Of a stretch of 64,000 nt of DNA, positions 1 through 13,440 are shown piece by piece (position 1 is the stretch's first letter; each line of letters starts with the position of its first letter). The position numbers and the translations under genes are program-made. The DNA is from Piliocolobus tephrosceles (lineage: Eukaryota > Chordata > Mammalia > Primates > Cercopithecidae), in NCBI RefSeq assembly GCF_002776525.5, contig NC_045439.1, positions 118,401,100 through 118,465,099 on the forward strand. Direction: 5' to 3'. Below the pieces are notes generated by a model, which was not told the DNA's origin, searched no databases, and worked only from the letters and a program-made list of their open reading frames with translations.

Positions 1-579
1 ATTTATTACTGCAACGTCCTTCAAGGGATCATATTTAAACATAAAAATTGCAAGTTAACAAAAGGGTAAATAATATGAACTACCCTATGATGAGGCCAAG
101 GAGCCAACAAGGGAAGATAAAAAGGAGAATATTGACCCCAAATCCACATCATTGTTTTCCTTTATCTGTTATTTAATTTTCTAAATTTGTAATTTCTATT
201 TAAAACCTACTTTTAACATTTAATTATTAATTATTTTCAGATAAGTGTTGTTCTATTTTACCTTTTCAATTTCTTTTAGGTAACTTCCATTTCTTTTCCT
301 GCTATGATCAATGTCTCCCTTTTTCCTGGAAGTTTTCTAACCCCAATCAATGTCTATTAGAGACATTGTTGAGAAATTTCCTGAGTCAGAGGAATAAACT
401 GCTCAGTTGCCCCAAACTATAATATTATATAAAATATATATTACAGTTCATCTATGATACTGATTTCTTGGGGCTAAGCATTTATTAGTAAAAATAGTGC
501 TCATTTTGGCAAAGTAAGGTGCTGAGAATAGTAAAAACTAAAGGATTGAGGGTTATTGATGAGAAAGAAAATCATAATC
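1..579. other. AT-rich single-copy-looking sequence, no gene
   Basis: No open frame of note, no recognisable repeat and no RNA gene is visible. The stretch ends at the target-site duplication of the next L1. Confidence 0.6.
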
Positions 580-593
580 TATTTGAAGATTTA

Positions 594-2090
594 TTGTGAA
601 TTTTTTAAATTTACATTTTTAATTTTTCTGGGTACATATATTAATGAGGTATATGAGATGTTTTGATGCAGGCATGCAATGTCAAACAATCACATCAAGA
701 AGAATGGGGCATCCATCCCCTCAAACATTTATCCCTTGTGTTACAAAAAATCCAGTCACACTCTTTTAGTTATTTTAAAATGTACAGTTAAGTTATTGAG
801 TATAATTACCCTGTTATCCTAGCAAATACTAAGTCTTATTCGTTCTTTCTTTTTTTTCTGTTGTATGTATTAACCATCTCCACTTCTTCCTCAGCCATTC
901 ACTGCCCTTCTCAGCCCCTGGTACGCATACTTCTAGTATTTATCTCTAAAATTTCAGTTGTTTTAATTTTAGATCCCACAAATAAGTAAGAACAGGTGAT
1001 GTTTGTCTTTCTATGCCTGGCTTATTTCAGTAAAAACAATGATCTCCAGTTTCACTGATACTGTTGAAAATGACTAAATCTCACTGTTTTTTATGACTGA
1101 ATGGTATTCCATGATGTACATGTACCATATTTACTTTATCCGTTAATCTATTGATGGAAACTCATGTTGCTTCAAAATCCTAGCTATTGAGAACAGTGTC
1201 ACAACAAACAAAATTGCAGTTATCGCTGCAATATACTGCTACCTATTCTTTTTGGTATATACCCAGCAGCAGGATTGCTGGATCATATGGTAATTCTATT
1301 TTCAGCATTTCGAGGAACCTCCAAATTGTTCCCCACAGTAATTATACTCATTTACATTCCCACCACAAGTGTACAAGAGTTTCCTTTTCACCACATTCTC
1401 TCCAGCATTTGTTATTGCCCGTCTTTTGGAAAAAAGCTATTTTAACAGGAGGGAGATGATATCTCATTGTAGTTTTGATTTGCATTTATCTGATGATCAA
1501 TGATGTTGAGCACTTTTTAACATGATGGTTTGCCTTTTTTTTCTTCTTTTGGGAAATGTGTATTCAAACATTTTGCCAATCTTTTGATCAGATTATTAGA
1601 ATTTCTCCCATAGAGTTGTTTGAGTTTCTTACATATTCTGGTTATAACTCCTTTTTCAGAGGGGTAGTTTGCAAATATTTTCTCTGAATCTGTGGGTTGT
1701 CTCTTCACTTTGTTGGTTTTTTCCTTTGCTGTGCAGAAGCTTGTTAACTTGATGTGATCTCATTTATCCAGTTTTGCTTTGGTTGCCTGTGCTTGTGGGA
1801 CGTTGCTCAAGAAATTTTTGCAGAGTTTCATAGTTTGAGGTCTTAGATTTAAGTCTCTAATCCATTTTTGATTTGGCTTTTGTATATGGTGAGAGATAGG
1901 AATCTAGTTTCATTCTTTTGCAGGCGAATATCCAGTTTTTTCAGCACCATTTATTGAAAAGATTGTTTTTCCCCTGGTGTATGTTCTTGGCAACTTTGTC
2001 AAAAATGAGTTCACTGTAGATGAGTGGATTTATTTCAGGGTTCCCTACTCTGTTCCATTAGTCTAAGTGTCTGTTTTTATGCCAGTACCA
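594..2090 (-). mobile_element. L1 fragment, 5'-truncated (older primate L1, L1PB/L1MA type)
   Basis: Read on the minus strand this is the last part of L1 ORF2 plus the 3'UTR. The plus strand shows the familiar reversed L1 text: temperature-like 3'UTR stretch at 640-960, the 'frame of the Cys-rich tail' region at 1080-1440 and more upstream ORF2 to 2090. The frame is broken many times, so it is a dead copy. The insertion is bounded by a 14-bp direct repeat, TATTTGAAGATTTA at 580-593 and TATTTGAGGATTTA at 2091-2104 (13 of 14 match), the expected target-site duplication. Subfamily is judged by eye only. Confidence 0.9.
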
Positions 2091-2110
2091 TATTTGAGGA
2101 TTTAAATCTA

Positions 2111-2396
2111 GGCCAGATGCTGTAATTCACACCTGTAATCCCAACACTTTGGTAGGCTAAGGCAGGAGGCTTGCCTGAGGCCAGGTGTTCAAGATCAGCC
2201 TGTACAACATAGTTAGACCCCATCTCTGTAAAAATAAAAAATAAAAATTAGCCAGGCAGAGTGGTGCACTCCTGCAGTCCTAGCTACTTGGAAGTCTGAG
2301 AAAGGAAGATCACTTGAGTCCAGGAGGTTGAGGCTGGAATGAGCCATGATCATGTCACTGAACTCCAGCCTGGGAGATAGAGCAAGACCCTGCATG
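2111..2396 (+). mobile_element. Alu, old (AluJ-like)
   Basis: A dimeric Alu in plus orientation, with the two monomers joined by an A-rich linker at about 2230-2250. Boxes of the 7SL-derived consensus are visible (TGTAATCCCAACACTTTGG near 2136; CACTGAACTCCAGCCTGGG near 2356). It differs at many sites from young Alu and lacks a long poly-A tail, pointing to an old J-type copy. It lies just after the right TSD of the preceding L1. Confidence 0.9.
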
Positions 2397-4473
2397 TTTT
2401 TAAAAATGTGATTATTATGAGTAATGTATTTACAGAATAACATCTTAGGAAGTATAAACCGATATTACGTATTTGTAATGGTCCAGTTTTCAGCAAGATG
2501 GGAGCAATTCCAGGTCTTCTATTTCATCATCAAGTAAATTTACATTTCTCTGTGATGACTTTCTGGACAATAAGCAGCAATTTAAAATAATCAAAATAGC
2601 GTGACTCTTACAGTGGATAACTGAAGTCTAGGGCCAATAATCAAAATGCAAGTCAGAATTCATTTGTGGGTCAATTTAGTGATTTTTTATCAATAGTTTA
2701 AAAAATCATAGACTAGAATACACCAAAACATTATAGAAAAGAATTGAGTTACATTCAATAGGATAAGTCCTGGTTTGTAAAACATCTTTTGCACATGTGT
2801 GTGTGTGTGTTTCAGTTACATATGTATGCATATACCATTGCAGTGTAAAAAGCATTTCTTGTGTCATAGTCACAACATTTTGAAAGCTACTGCAACTACT
2901 GTCTTAGTATATGTATAATCACTTTGACAGTAATGTATTTCAACAGATAACTAAATTTGAGAATTATTTTAATGGCAATATTTGTAATGTATTAAAGTAG
3001 AACAAAAAAGCATAGGAAAGCCAGTTAGGTAGATGTTGTAGTAATATAAAAGAAAACAGACAATAAATCAAAGAAAATTTATTTTATGGAAAGAAAGAAG
3101 AGTGTTAAGAAAGACTGGAGGAAAGAAGGATAAAATTCAATAAAGTGTTTTGTCAAATTCAGAAGAATTGGAAATGTGATTATGGCATTAAAAATAATAA
3201 GGATATCTCAGTGTTGATAATATAATAAAAAAACAAATTCTCAAAATGTGCTTTCATAGAGTTTAAAAGAATCACACGAGACATGACAATATATGCAAAA
3301 GCTTACGTCTCCTGCCCAAAGTGTTTACTGTAAATCTCTAGAGCTGCAGCTCAGGTAACTATATGTTTAATAGACATCTCAGATCATTCTTATGCACTCC
3401 AAAATTTAAGAATAACTCCTGAATGTTCTAACCTAAGAAGACCTCCTTTTATAAACTCTGAAAATTTTCACTGAGAGAATGATTTAACTACATATCAGCT
3501 CACAGTTTTCTCACAAAGCTCCTATGTCTTTAGTGTTGTAAGAAAAAAATGGCATGAAATGAATTCAGATGAAATTCTGATTATAATTAGAGTAGTATCA
3601 TGCCAAATGTATCTAGTACTGGAATTTTTAGAAGTACATAGGATAACTGTGATCCTGCAAGCTAATGCTATAAAGTAGGAATAGAATGTGATAGAAAATT
3701 AATTTAAGCATGTTCTATCTCATGCTTCTTCTAAAGTACATCCTTTGATATTTACTTATTGGGATGCAAGAACTATGGAAGCATTGAGAGCCACTTGGTA
3801 TTTTGAAAGAGAATTAAACATCATCTAGTTAAAAGTTTCAGTTGAGGTTGATTATTTGTAGGCAAAGCACTGCAATTAGCATTTAAATCATTCAATGTTA
3901 GAAACCATTTTCTCTGAGATTAACAATGATTCATTCTCACATGCTGTGTTTTTAATCAAAGAGGTGAGAGTTATAGAGCATGGGACAGGAACAAAGATGT
4001 CTAGTTACAAACTCACTCTTGCAAGTTGCTAGTAATGTGCCTGCCTGCATGTTTAAAAGCAACTCAAAAGAATGTGATGCGTTGTCTATTCAATCCTTAA
4101 TGAGAATGTAAATGAAGGATTATTGGTTCCACCAGCAGATGATATTTCTTTAGAAATATTGCCTGAACCTTTCTCTATTATTTTCCAACTTCCAAAAATC
4201 CTGTATAATAATGTATCTCATTAATGATATTGTCATTGTCATTTAGGAAACATGTGGAGACCTGCAAAGTCATTATTAATTATAGACACATGCATCAAAG
4301 CAGAAAAACTCAAATTCATCACTGTATTTGTTAATTAGCTTAAAAAGTCAGTCTCATTTTATCGCCATTTCCCTGAAAATAACCCCATTATTATTTTTTT
4401 ATTAAGTATAAATTTTTTTTTCAAAGTGGACACTGATTAAAAGAACCATAATACACTTTTCAACATTAACTAC
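2397..4473. other. AT-rich sequence without recognised genes
   Basis: About 2 kb with no long open frame and no repeat I can name. It contains a short (TG)n tract near 2798-2811. Otherwise I see nothing specific. Confidence 0.5.
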
Positions 4474-5070
4474 TCAATTTATTCCGGCACAAATTGTTTC
4501 AACCGAAAGAACACGGTAAATATCACAATAGCAAAGAGGTTTTTTTTTTTTTTTTTTCACTCTGCCTCCATTAAAATGGTCTGATTGCCCCTTGTCCATT
4601 TCTAAATGATAGATAATAACCTCTTCGCTTTTGCTTCTCTTGTCTATTATGTCTTTTATAGAAAACCTAAAATGAGGCATTTCCTGCAAGCCTGCAGAGA
4701 GAGAGAAGACTGAATAGGAAGCTGAAAGGGAATATAGAGACCAGGATAAAAGGCAGTTATTAAATTTGTGAACTCTATCAGAAGACAAGAAAATAAACTG
4801 TACCACTGGCTGGAAGGGTAGTGAAGTATGACATTTCATTTTTATGCAGGTCTCAGCATGACAGAAGTAACACATTGAAGAACACTGTAAAAAAGCAGTT
4901 AGTGCATTCATTGAATGCCAGCATGGCTCCTCTGCTGTTCTTTGGTTGATCCTTTGCTGTGTCTTTGTGGAACAGTCGTTTAGAGATTCATATATATGAG
5001 ATCGGACCCACCACCACCCTTTGTGAATTTTCATGACGAGAGGCCGAAAACTCATTCTATGTAACTCCAT
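4474..5070 (-). other. Unusually long open frame, coding status unsupported
   Basis: An ATG-started frame of about 198 codons on the minus strand (open upstream to 5106 if a GTG is allowed). It lies in a patch less AT-rich than its neighbours and is not inside any repeat I recognise. The predicted protein has no signal peptide, no recognised domain and no obvious homologue that I know. It has a run of six lysines near the C-terminus, coded by the poly-A of an 18-base T run on the plus strand (4540-4557). A chance frame, a conserved non-coding patch or the 3' part of an old retrocopy are all possible; the A-run on the minus strand would fit a retrocopy tail, but I see no AATAAA just before it. 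Confidence 0.25.
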
Positions 5071-5619
5071 GAGATTCAGGACCAGGTGTGCTTTATATTC
5101 CTCCACATTTTTCTCTTCTTCAATGAATCATGCAGCCTCATGCAGTCTGTTTCTCTCTCACTCATATACACACAGAGAGCCTCATAGAAGTGTATATAAT
5201 GTTTTCATAATGAAATTTTTTAGACATTTTAGTGGATGTACAATTTTATATTTTGGCAAATGAAGATAATATTAAAACTATTTTCTAATTGTTTTAGTTC
5301 TTTTAAACATTGCATAAATAGATCTTAGATAAATGTGGTATCTTTTTCTCTTACATATTTGTAGCTTCCTATAAAAAATTTTAAATGAGCTGTTCTAAAT
5401 AGATAGCAAACACAACATAATTTATATTTTCCTTTCCTTTCACATATTTTCTTTCTTGTCTTCATATTCACCAAACTTGAATGAAATCTTGTACAGGACC
5501 AATTGCTCTTCAGGTATTATTGAGTCACAAATAGTCTCAGGTTAATAAGCAAAAAGACTTATCTTGTTTAGGTCCATTGTTCAATGCTCCAAACACTTAA
5601 AAATCTTAAAGTTTATCTC
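5071..5619. other. No gene or repeat recognised
   Basis: AT-rich spacer between the open frame at 4474-5070 and the solo LTR. Nothing specific is visible. Confidence 0.5.
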
Positions 5620-5623
5620 CTTC

Positions 5624-6160
5624 TGTTATAGGAAAGGGGTCCCAATTCAGACTCCAAGAGAGGGTTCTTGGATCTCATGCAAGAAATAATTCAGGGCTAG
5701 TCCACAATGCAAAGTAAAAGCAAGGTTATTAAGAAAGTAAAGTGGGGAAAGTACAGCTACTACTCCACAGACAGAGTGAGGCTTTCCCAAAAGTAAGAGG
5801 AGGAACATCCACCCTAGGTATAATGCATGTATATATAGAATTAAAAAAGATCATGGGCAGATGTGCTCTGCTACAAGGGTTTGTGATAAATGATTAATTT
5901 TCTTAATTACTATATTTTGCAAGATTCAATATTATTTTTTAACCAAAATTAAGAATTCCTTTGTTCTTAAGATATTGGGATATTAGGACACTCCAAAGTC
6001 TGGGTCTGTTTAGTAAACATTATTAATTTGTTCCCTTAACATTAAACATTTAGAAGCTAGGAATGCCTGAATTTCTGGGTATGCAGCCCAGTAAGTCTCT
6101 GTCTCATTTCCCTAGCCCTCGCTCAAGATGGAGTTGCGCTCATATTGGATGCCTCTGACA
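5624..6160 (-). mobile_element. Solo LTR of a class I endogenous retrovirus (family not assigned)
   Basis: On the minus strand the element starts TGTCAGAGGC (at 6160) and ends with the reversed TGTTATAGG block at 5624, the TG...CA-like ends of an LTR. A CTTAATAA motif on the minus strand near 5730 could have served in 3' processing. A perfect 4-bp duplication, CTTC at 5620-5623 and CTTC at 6161-6164, flanks it, which fits gammaretrovirus-type (ERV1) integration. No internal retroviral genes are present, so this is a solo LTR left by LTR-LTR recombination. I recognise the sequence type as a common primate LTR but cannot name the family with confidence. Confidence 0.8.
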
Positions 6161-6164
6161 CTTC

Positions 6165-6443
6165 TGCAGCTCAAATCTAACCTAAGCTTGAAGGCCGAAG
6201 CTGGATAGGGGGACTTTATAAACTGGTTGCTATGCCTTCACTCCAAAACACTGTGGCAGCCATAGATCTTAGTCTCTCTTGGATGAATTAGGAAAGAAGC
6301 AGAAGTCTCCAACTCTGGGTGTTGGTGTCTCTGGGTAGAAGATGTTCAGTTGCTGAGTTTTCGTCTGTGGGATTTTTTTTTTTTTTTTTTTTTTTTCTAG
6401 TTGTTACGGCTCTTGACAAAGCTCCTGAGTCCTGTAATTATAT
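6165..6443. other. Unclassified stretch with T24 tract
   Basis: Sequence between the solo LTR and the L1 target site. It holds a run of 24 T at 6373-6396. It is GC-richer than its surroundings, so it may be an unrecognised repeat. Confidence 0.4.
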
Positions 6444-6928
6444 GGCTTTCTTACTTTCTTTTCTTTTTTTCTTTATTATACTTTAAGTTCTAGGGTACAT
6501 GTGCATAACGTGCAGGTTTGTTACATTTGTATACTTGTGCCATGTTGGTGTGCTGCACCCATCAACTCGTCAGCACCCATCAATTTGTCATTTATATCAG
6601 GTATAACGCCCAATGCAATCCCTCTCCCCTCCCCATGATAGGCCCCGATGTGTGATGTTCCCCTTCCCGAGTCGAAGTGATCTCATTGTTCAGTTCCCAC
6701 CTATGAGTGAGAACATGCGGTGTTTGGTTTTCTGTTCTTGTGATAGTTTGCTAAGAATGATGGTTTCCAGCTGCATCCATGTCCCTACAAAGGACACAAA
6801 CTCATCCTTTTTTATGGCTGCATAATATTCCATGGTGTATATGTGCCACATTTTCTTAATCCAGTCTGTCACAGATGGACTTTTGGGTTGATTCCAAGTC
6901 TTTGCTATTGTGAGTAGTGCCGCAATAA

Positions 6929-7789
<861 letters not shown>

Positions 7790-7806
7790 GGCTTTCATAC
7801 TTTCTT

Positions 7807-8526
7807 TAGCCAATTCCTTAGTCCTGGAAATTCAGCAGTTTACCATTTCACTGAGATCTCCTTGCCTTCTAAGTGAGACTTCTAAATAGAATTCCTCTTA
7901 ATATCTCCCAGAAAGTTCACATCTGATTCCTGGTAAACAGAAACGTCTTTGGTCCACTTGGACAGTACCAGCTCCTAGTAGTAGTGACTTTCTTTTTCTT
8001 TTTCTTTTTTTTCTTTAAATTTTGGCCACCTCAAGCCATTATAGCCATAGTCATTTGTATTTACACTTGTCCGTGCACAATCTGAAAATCAATCCGTATG
8101 TCCCATAAACTTCAAGTAACACCAGCCAGTATCTCCTGATTTTCCATAAAGATTCCTTTGGTTGTTTTGAAAAGAAGTACACCACTTTTCTACCCACTTT
8201 TAAGGAGAAGCACCACATACCTCATTAACTCTTTCTAAGGCTCTTACTCTAATTTTTCCTTACTACATAGAATTTTCAATTCTTTCAAAAAGTCCTAAAA
8301 ATGATGAGTTAAGTGTCACAAAATTGATTTTGGCTAAGTTACTTCATTGATGCAAAAAAAAAAATAGCTTTCTTTAGAAGATATTACTTTATTAACAGCT
8401 TTGAGTGCCTAAAACTCACACAACAGGAAAAATCTCATTTACTCTCCATAATCACAAAAAAGCTAAAGTGTGTCAAAACTGCTTCCATCAACAAATATTT
8501 TAGAGTTAACTTTGCCCACCTTGTAG
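7807..8526. other. No gene recognised
   Basis: Mostly single-copy-looking sequence with a pyrimidine-rich (CTTTTT)n tract at 7991-8016. No open frame or named repeat is visible. Confidence 0.45.
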
Positions 8527-8532
8527 TTCCTT

Positions 8533-8606
8533 AGCAGTGGTCCTTACCTTTGCCTGAACACTTAAATTACCCGAGGAACTCCTGAAACACTTAGACTCAA
8601 CTTGTA
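8533..8606 (+). mobile_element. MER5-like hAT-Charlie fragment
   Basis: The segment follows the left part of the MER5 consensus with many changes, beginning CAGTGGTCC where MER5 has its terminal CAGTGGTTC. It is short and diverged, so the call is tentative. Such elements are non-autonomous, about 180-bp DNA transposons long inactive in primates. Confidence 0.5.
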
Positions 8607-8689
8607 AGGATTCTTATTAAATTGGTGGTTGTGTTGTTTTCTTTGTGTGTTTGGTTTATAGTGTTCAATAGGAAGTTTGCTTATGTATT

Positions 8690-9480
8690 TTTAACTTGTC
8701 CTTGTGGAAACATGCACACATGAATAGAAAGAATAGTATAATAACACCAAGGACTACTCTCTAACAGCCATTAATACGTCATCATATTATTTTATCTTTA
8801 TCTCCTTCTTTCTCCACCCATCACCCTCCCACAAATAACAGTTAAAACAAACCTTAGAAACGATGTCATTTCATCCATAAATGATTTAGTACATATTGAT
8901 ATATTGAAATATATTTTAAAGCTACCGTAATAGCATAGCACCTAAGCTTTTAACAACTTTTTAAAATATTCAAATATTCTATCAATGTCACTTATCCTTG
9001 AATTTTTTAGATATACATTTTAAAGTATATTTGTTCAAATTGGAAGTCAAATGTGTTTCATATATTGCATGCATTTTTTCTTTTACTTTATGAGAGACCC
9101 CTTTCTTTGTTTTTTCTTCTCATTTATTCACCTCAGAGAACATCTCTCACATTCTAATTTTGCTGATCTTATCCGTGTTGTGTCATTTAAGACTTTTTCC
9201 AACTGATGTCTCTACAGTGAATTATCTAGAAACCAGATTAGATTCTATTTTCTGTTAACAATATTCCATAGATGATTTTGTGACATCCATATGGCTAATG
9301 GAAGCCAGTTCACATTGGTATCTGTCTCCTGATGGCACAAAACCAGTAGTGATTAGTAGTTTCTTGGTTTCTAGTTTAATACAAATTTCCAATTTCATAT
9401 TGTACATATCCTACCATTTCTCTATAGAACCTTGTTTGTTGGATAAATTGTAAATAGAGATTGTAATCTGAACACTAAGG
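8690..9480. mobile_element. Possible old L1M remnant
   Basis: Two blocks resemble ancient mammalian L1 3'-region text: the area around 8735-8890, including GATGTCATTTCATCC, and the area around 9140-9250, with TTTTGCTGATCTTATCC. Between them the match is weak. Orientation cannot be decided by eye. It could equally be another decayed repeat. Confidence 0.35.
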
Positions 9481-9622
9481 GGGTTCATTGCTAAAAGGTT
9501 AGTCACTGCATCTGAGCCCTTACAGGAAACAAAAATTTTTAAAAATTGAAAGAGAACAGTATTACATGAATACATATTAATATGTCAAAATCTAATTTAG
9601 GATTACAGTTGTGCTTATTTTA

Positions 9623-10139
9623 TTTTATTTTATTTTTTTATTTTTTTAAATTATACTTTATGTTCTATGCTACATGTGCACAAGGTGCAGGTTTGTTACA
9701 TATGTATACATGTGCCATGTTGATGTGCTTCACCCATTAATGCGTCATTTACATTAGGTGTACCTCCTAATGCTATCCTTCCCCTCTCCCACCACCCCGC
9801 AACAGGCCCTGGTGTGTAATGTTCCCCTTCCTGTGTCCAAGTGATCTCATTTTTCAATTCCCAGCTATGAGTGAGAACATGCGGTATTTGGTTTTCTGTT
9901 CTCGTGATAGTTTGCTGAGAATGATGGTTTCCAGCTGCATCCATGTCCCTACAAAGGACACAAACTCATCATTTTTTATGGCTGCATAGTATTCCATGGT
10001 GTACATGTGCCACATTTTCTAATCCAGTCTGTCACTGATGGACATTTGGGTTGATTCCAAGTCTTTGCTATTGTGAATAGTGCCGCAATAAACATACGTG
10101 TGCATGTGTCTTTATAGCAGCATGATTTATAATCCTAGT
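9623..10139 (-). mobile_element. Young L1 3' end, severely 5'-truncated
   Basis: About 0.5 kb holding the poly-A (seen as a T-rich tract at 9621-9650), the 3'UTR and the last part of ORF2 on the minus strand. It is very similar to the 3' parts of the L1s at 6461 and 17209. A direct repeat TTGTGCTTATTTTA at 9609-9622 and 10140-10153 flanks it. The target TTATTTT/AA matches the L1 endonuclease consensus well. Nothing of ORF2's catalytic domains is present. Confidence 0.93.
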
Positions 10140-10153
10140 TTGTGCTTATTTTA

Positions 10154-10789
10154 ATTCAAATTTGCATTTTTATGTTTAAAATCTTTGTTCTACAAAAAGT
10201 TAGCATAATTACTTATATACTTGATATGCAATGTATATATATATGAATATGTCTACTACATATTATGCACAAATATGTGTACATTAATAAACACAAAATT
10301 GTAATATTATTATTAAATATAAATTTGTATACAGGCTATGATTATTTGCAGTTATTAATTTTCCTTAGGATATATCTCACCAGGGATGTTCAAGCACTTT
10401 AAAGATACAGAAGTACTTTAAAGATACAGAAAGTAATTCTCTCTGTGGTTAAATCATCAATCGAATGTGCAGAATCACAATGATATTTTAATGTGGGTTT
10501 TCTTTTTCTTGTTTGCATTTTGCCTTAATATATTTTAATATTGACCATATCTGTGTGATCCCAAGATCAATATTATATCAGACATATTCAGGAAGTCTAG
10601 CTTCCAATCTATCTCACCCAAACTGTTCTCACCACCTCCTCAATTAATTTTTATTAATATTGAATTTATTTATCAATTTAATTATTCGAACTCATATACA
10701 CATACTTGGATATATTTGCATTCTGTCAATTTCTTAGATTAAAATATATGATATTATTTGCATTTTTATAGATATCAATCCACCGTAGC
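10154..10789. other. AT-rich spacer with a short tandem duplication
   Basis: No gene is visible. A 19-base unit, ACTTTAAAGATACAGAAGT, is repeated almost perfectly in tandem at 10396-10433. Confidence 0.5.
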
Positions 10790-11920
10790 ATATTGATTGT
10801 GTTTTTGAAAACTGTCACCATGGTGTGCATGTACAGCACTTTCTTATAAATTCTGCTATTGATGAATATTTGTATTACTTCCAGTCTCTTGCTATTTTAA
10901 ATAGCAGTGCAATGGGCATAAAGCATTTTGAATTTTTTGGGAATTAATTCCTAGAGGTAAGTTTATAGGGTTAAAGGGTTAACAGAGGTGCAATTTTGTT
11001 AGATGTAGCCAAATTAACCTCCAGAGATATAACATTTTGTGTTATCATTAAAGTAGAAGCATGCTTGTTTTCTATTCATTCTTCAAGAGAGTTTGTTATT
11101 AAATGTCAAATGTCTCAATGGTGGGATGTAGCATTTTATGTAATATTAATGTGTATTTTTCCTAATTATAAATGATAATTTCTGTAAATTGTTTTTATCT
11201 TACCCATTTATTATAAGTAATTTTTTTCAAATCATGTTAGAAATGTTTAATATCTTCAGTGTATTAATTCTTTGTGTGGTATCAAATTTACCTTGATATT
11301 CCATTCATTTTGTACTTTTATCATGGTATATTTCTACATGTGATTTTTTTTGTTTCTATGTAGTCATGTGTTTTAATCATTTGTATTAATACTACTGTAT
11401 TTGAGCCTTATCTGAGAACATTTCCCTTTAGTCTTTATAAAATGAAATTGCTCAAATTTTTCTATCCATAATAAAATTTTTACTTTTGTCTGTAAATCTC
11501 TAATTCACTTACGAATATCCTATTTTCTTATATATGGCATAAGAACCTGATCAAATTTTAATTTTTCCATTTCATTATCCAGTTATCTCAGTACTTCTTC
11601 TCAAATCATTTATCACTTCCCATTAATTTATTTGGTACCTTGTCATACATAAAATGTTTAAATATACTTGCATATATTTTTGTATTTGTATTTGTATTAA
11701 ATGGCTCTGTTTATGAATAAATGCATAAAAAGGTGATGAAAAAGACTATAAAATATTTTAATATCTTTTACATTTACCATTATTCAAGAAGAGACTAAGA
11801 TTTTTTATTTTTCCTGTCTACATTTTTATTTTTCAGAAGTGTTTTATAGTTTTAATATAAACTTTGGACATTTATTAAGTTTGTTATATGTACATAATTT
11901 TAAATCCTCTCTGAGTGAGT
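10790..11920 (-). mobile_element. Ancient L1M remnant (ORF2)
   Basis: On the minus strand the segment follows old L1M ORF2 with heavy divergence. Recognisable islands are at 10850-11010, 11480-11640 and 11830-11890. Many indels break every frame. Exact ends and subfamily are uncertain. Confidence 0.65.
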
Positions 11921-12330
11921 CTGGTTATAGCTTATAATAAGACACACTCAAACACCAGTTTATCGTATTTTTGTATTGTATCAAATTTTGTGCTTAATAT
12001 CAAAATGTCTAATAACTATTGAAGCCCAGTATAAATTAGAAGTGTAAAAATAGTTACACTTTAAAGTGCAAATTTGTTAAATTAGATTGTTAAAAGTGCT
12101 AATACAGACCTATGGCATTTTAATAAAATTAAAAAGTTTAGTAAATTGTGAAATGAGAAATTTACTTTGACAATATGGTAAACTATAGTCTCAGAAAAGC
12201 AATTAATATATTTAATATGTTCATATGCATATGACTTTGGCAAAAAAAATTTGGCTCAAAAAGTTGAATATATTTAATGTATATTTATACAGAAACATAT
12301 ATTCACACAGATATATATATACACACATGA
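11921..12330. other. AT-rich spacer, no gene
   Basis: Low-complexity AT-rich sequence, including (TA)/(CA) tracts at 12311-12327 just before the mariner end. Nothing else is visible. Confidence 0.5.
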
Positions 12331-12509
12331 GAGGACATCAAAAAGTTTCTGGAAAAATGGAATTAAAATATAAAAATAAAAAATATAAGCTTTATTTTTC
12401 AACATAAGCTATATACATAAAGTTCAACATTTTCCTGTAAATGATGATATCAGTCATTAACTTTATTTAAGAACTGAGCGTCCTGGGAATTTAGTCATGT
12501 CAATGTAGT

Positions 12510-13440
12510 CTTTTTTACACTATTTCCTGAAGAAAAATGTATACCCTTTACAGATTTTATTTAATTGAAAAACAAACATAATCAGACAGACCCAAATCAA
12601 GCTGTTAATGTGGATGTCTGATAGTTTCTCATCAAAACTCTTGTGAAATTGCCTTTGTTGGATGAAAGGAATGAACAGGGGCATTGCTGTAGTGGAGAAG
12701 GACTCTCTGGTGAAGATTTTCTGAGTGTTTTTCTGCCTATAATAAGCAGATGTTATCTTTATTTGGTCCTCCAGAAAGTCAACAAGCAAAATGCCCTGAA
12801 CAACCAAAAAAAAAAAAAACAACAACAACAACAACAAAAAAGCTGTTGCCATGACCTTTGCTGTTGACCAGTACACTCCTTTGACTGGATCACTTTCATT
12901 TCTTGGTAGCCATTGCTTTGATTTTGCTTTATCTTCAGGATCATACCGGTAGAGCCAATTACATCTTCTGTTATAATTCTTTGAAAAAATGCATTAGGAT
13001 CTTGATTGCACTTGTTTAAAATTTTCATTGAAATCTCTGTTCTTGTCTGCAGATGATTTGGGAGCAAAGGTTTTGACATCTGAGTTACAAGTCTGCTCAA
13101 CTTTATTCAGTCAGAATTGTGCAAACTGAACCAATTGTGATGTTTATAGTGTTGCCTATTGCTTGTGTTGTCAATCATTGGTTCTTTTTAATTAGGATAT
13201 GAACAAGACTAACTTTTTCCTTGCAAATTGATCTGGATAGTCTGCCACTACAGGCTTCATCTTCAACATAGTCTCCTGTCTTCTTAAAACGAGTTAACCA
13301 TTTGTAACTATTTGCTAATTTTTTTGTGGGGGGGATTGTCTCCATTAACTTTTTATAAAGTATCAATGATTTCACCATTCTCCCATGCAAGTTTCATCAT
13401 AAATTTGATGTTTGTTCTTGACTCACTTTTAGAAGAATTC
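12510..13440 (-). pseudogene. Mariner transposase pseudogene
   Basis: Pieces of a mariner transposase are readable in order on the minus strand. An N-terminal helix-turn-helix part (about 13390-13175) includes the residues VEDEACSGRLS, matching the family's VEDxxRSGRPS. A middle part (about 13050-12890) contains ILNKCNQDPNAFFQRI. A catalytic-core part (about 12860-12770) contains AKVMATAF and GILLVDFLEDQ. The enzyme cuts and pastes its own transposon by a DD(34)D mechanism. Here frames shift repeatedly, a poly-A/(CAA)n expansion interrupts it at 12805-12841, and the second catalytic Asp, in the family's HDNAPAH motif, reads Ser (YSNAPVH near 12690). It is certainly inactive. Confidence 0.88.
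12805..12841. repeat. A-run and (CAA)n microsatellite within mariner
   Basis: A run of A followed by six or so CAA units, grown inside the transposase sequence and disrupting its frame. Confidence 0.9.

Noticed and set aside
4540..4557. Processed pseudogene with poly-A tail on the minus strand ending at the T run
   Set aside because: No AATAAA at the right distance, no TSD found and no recognisable parent gene; kept only as one explanation for the open frame.
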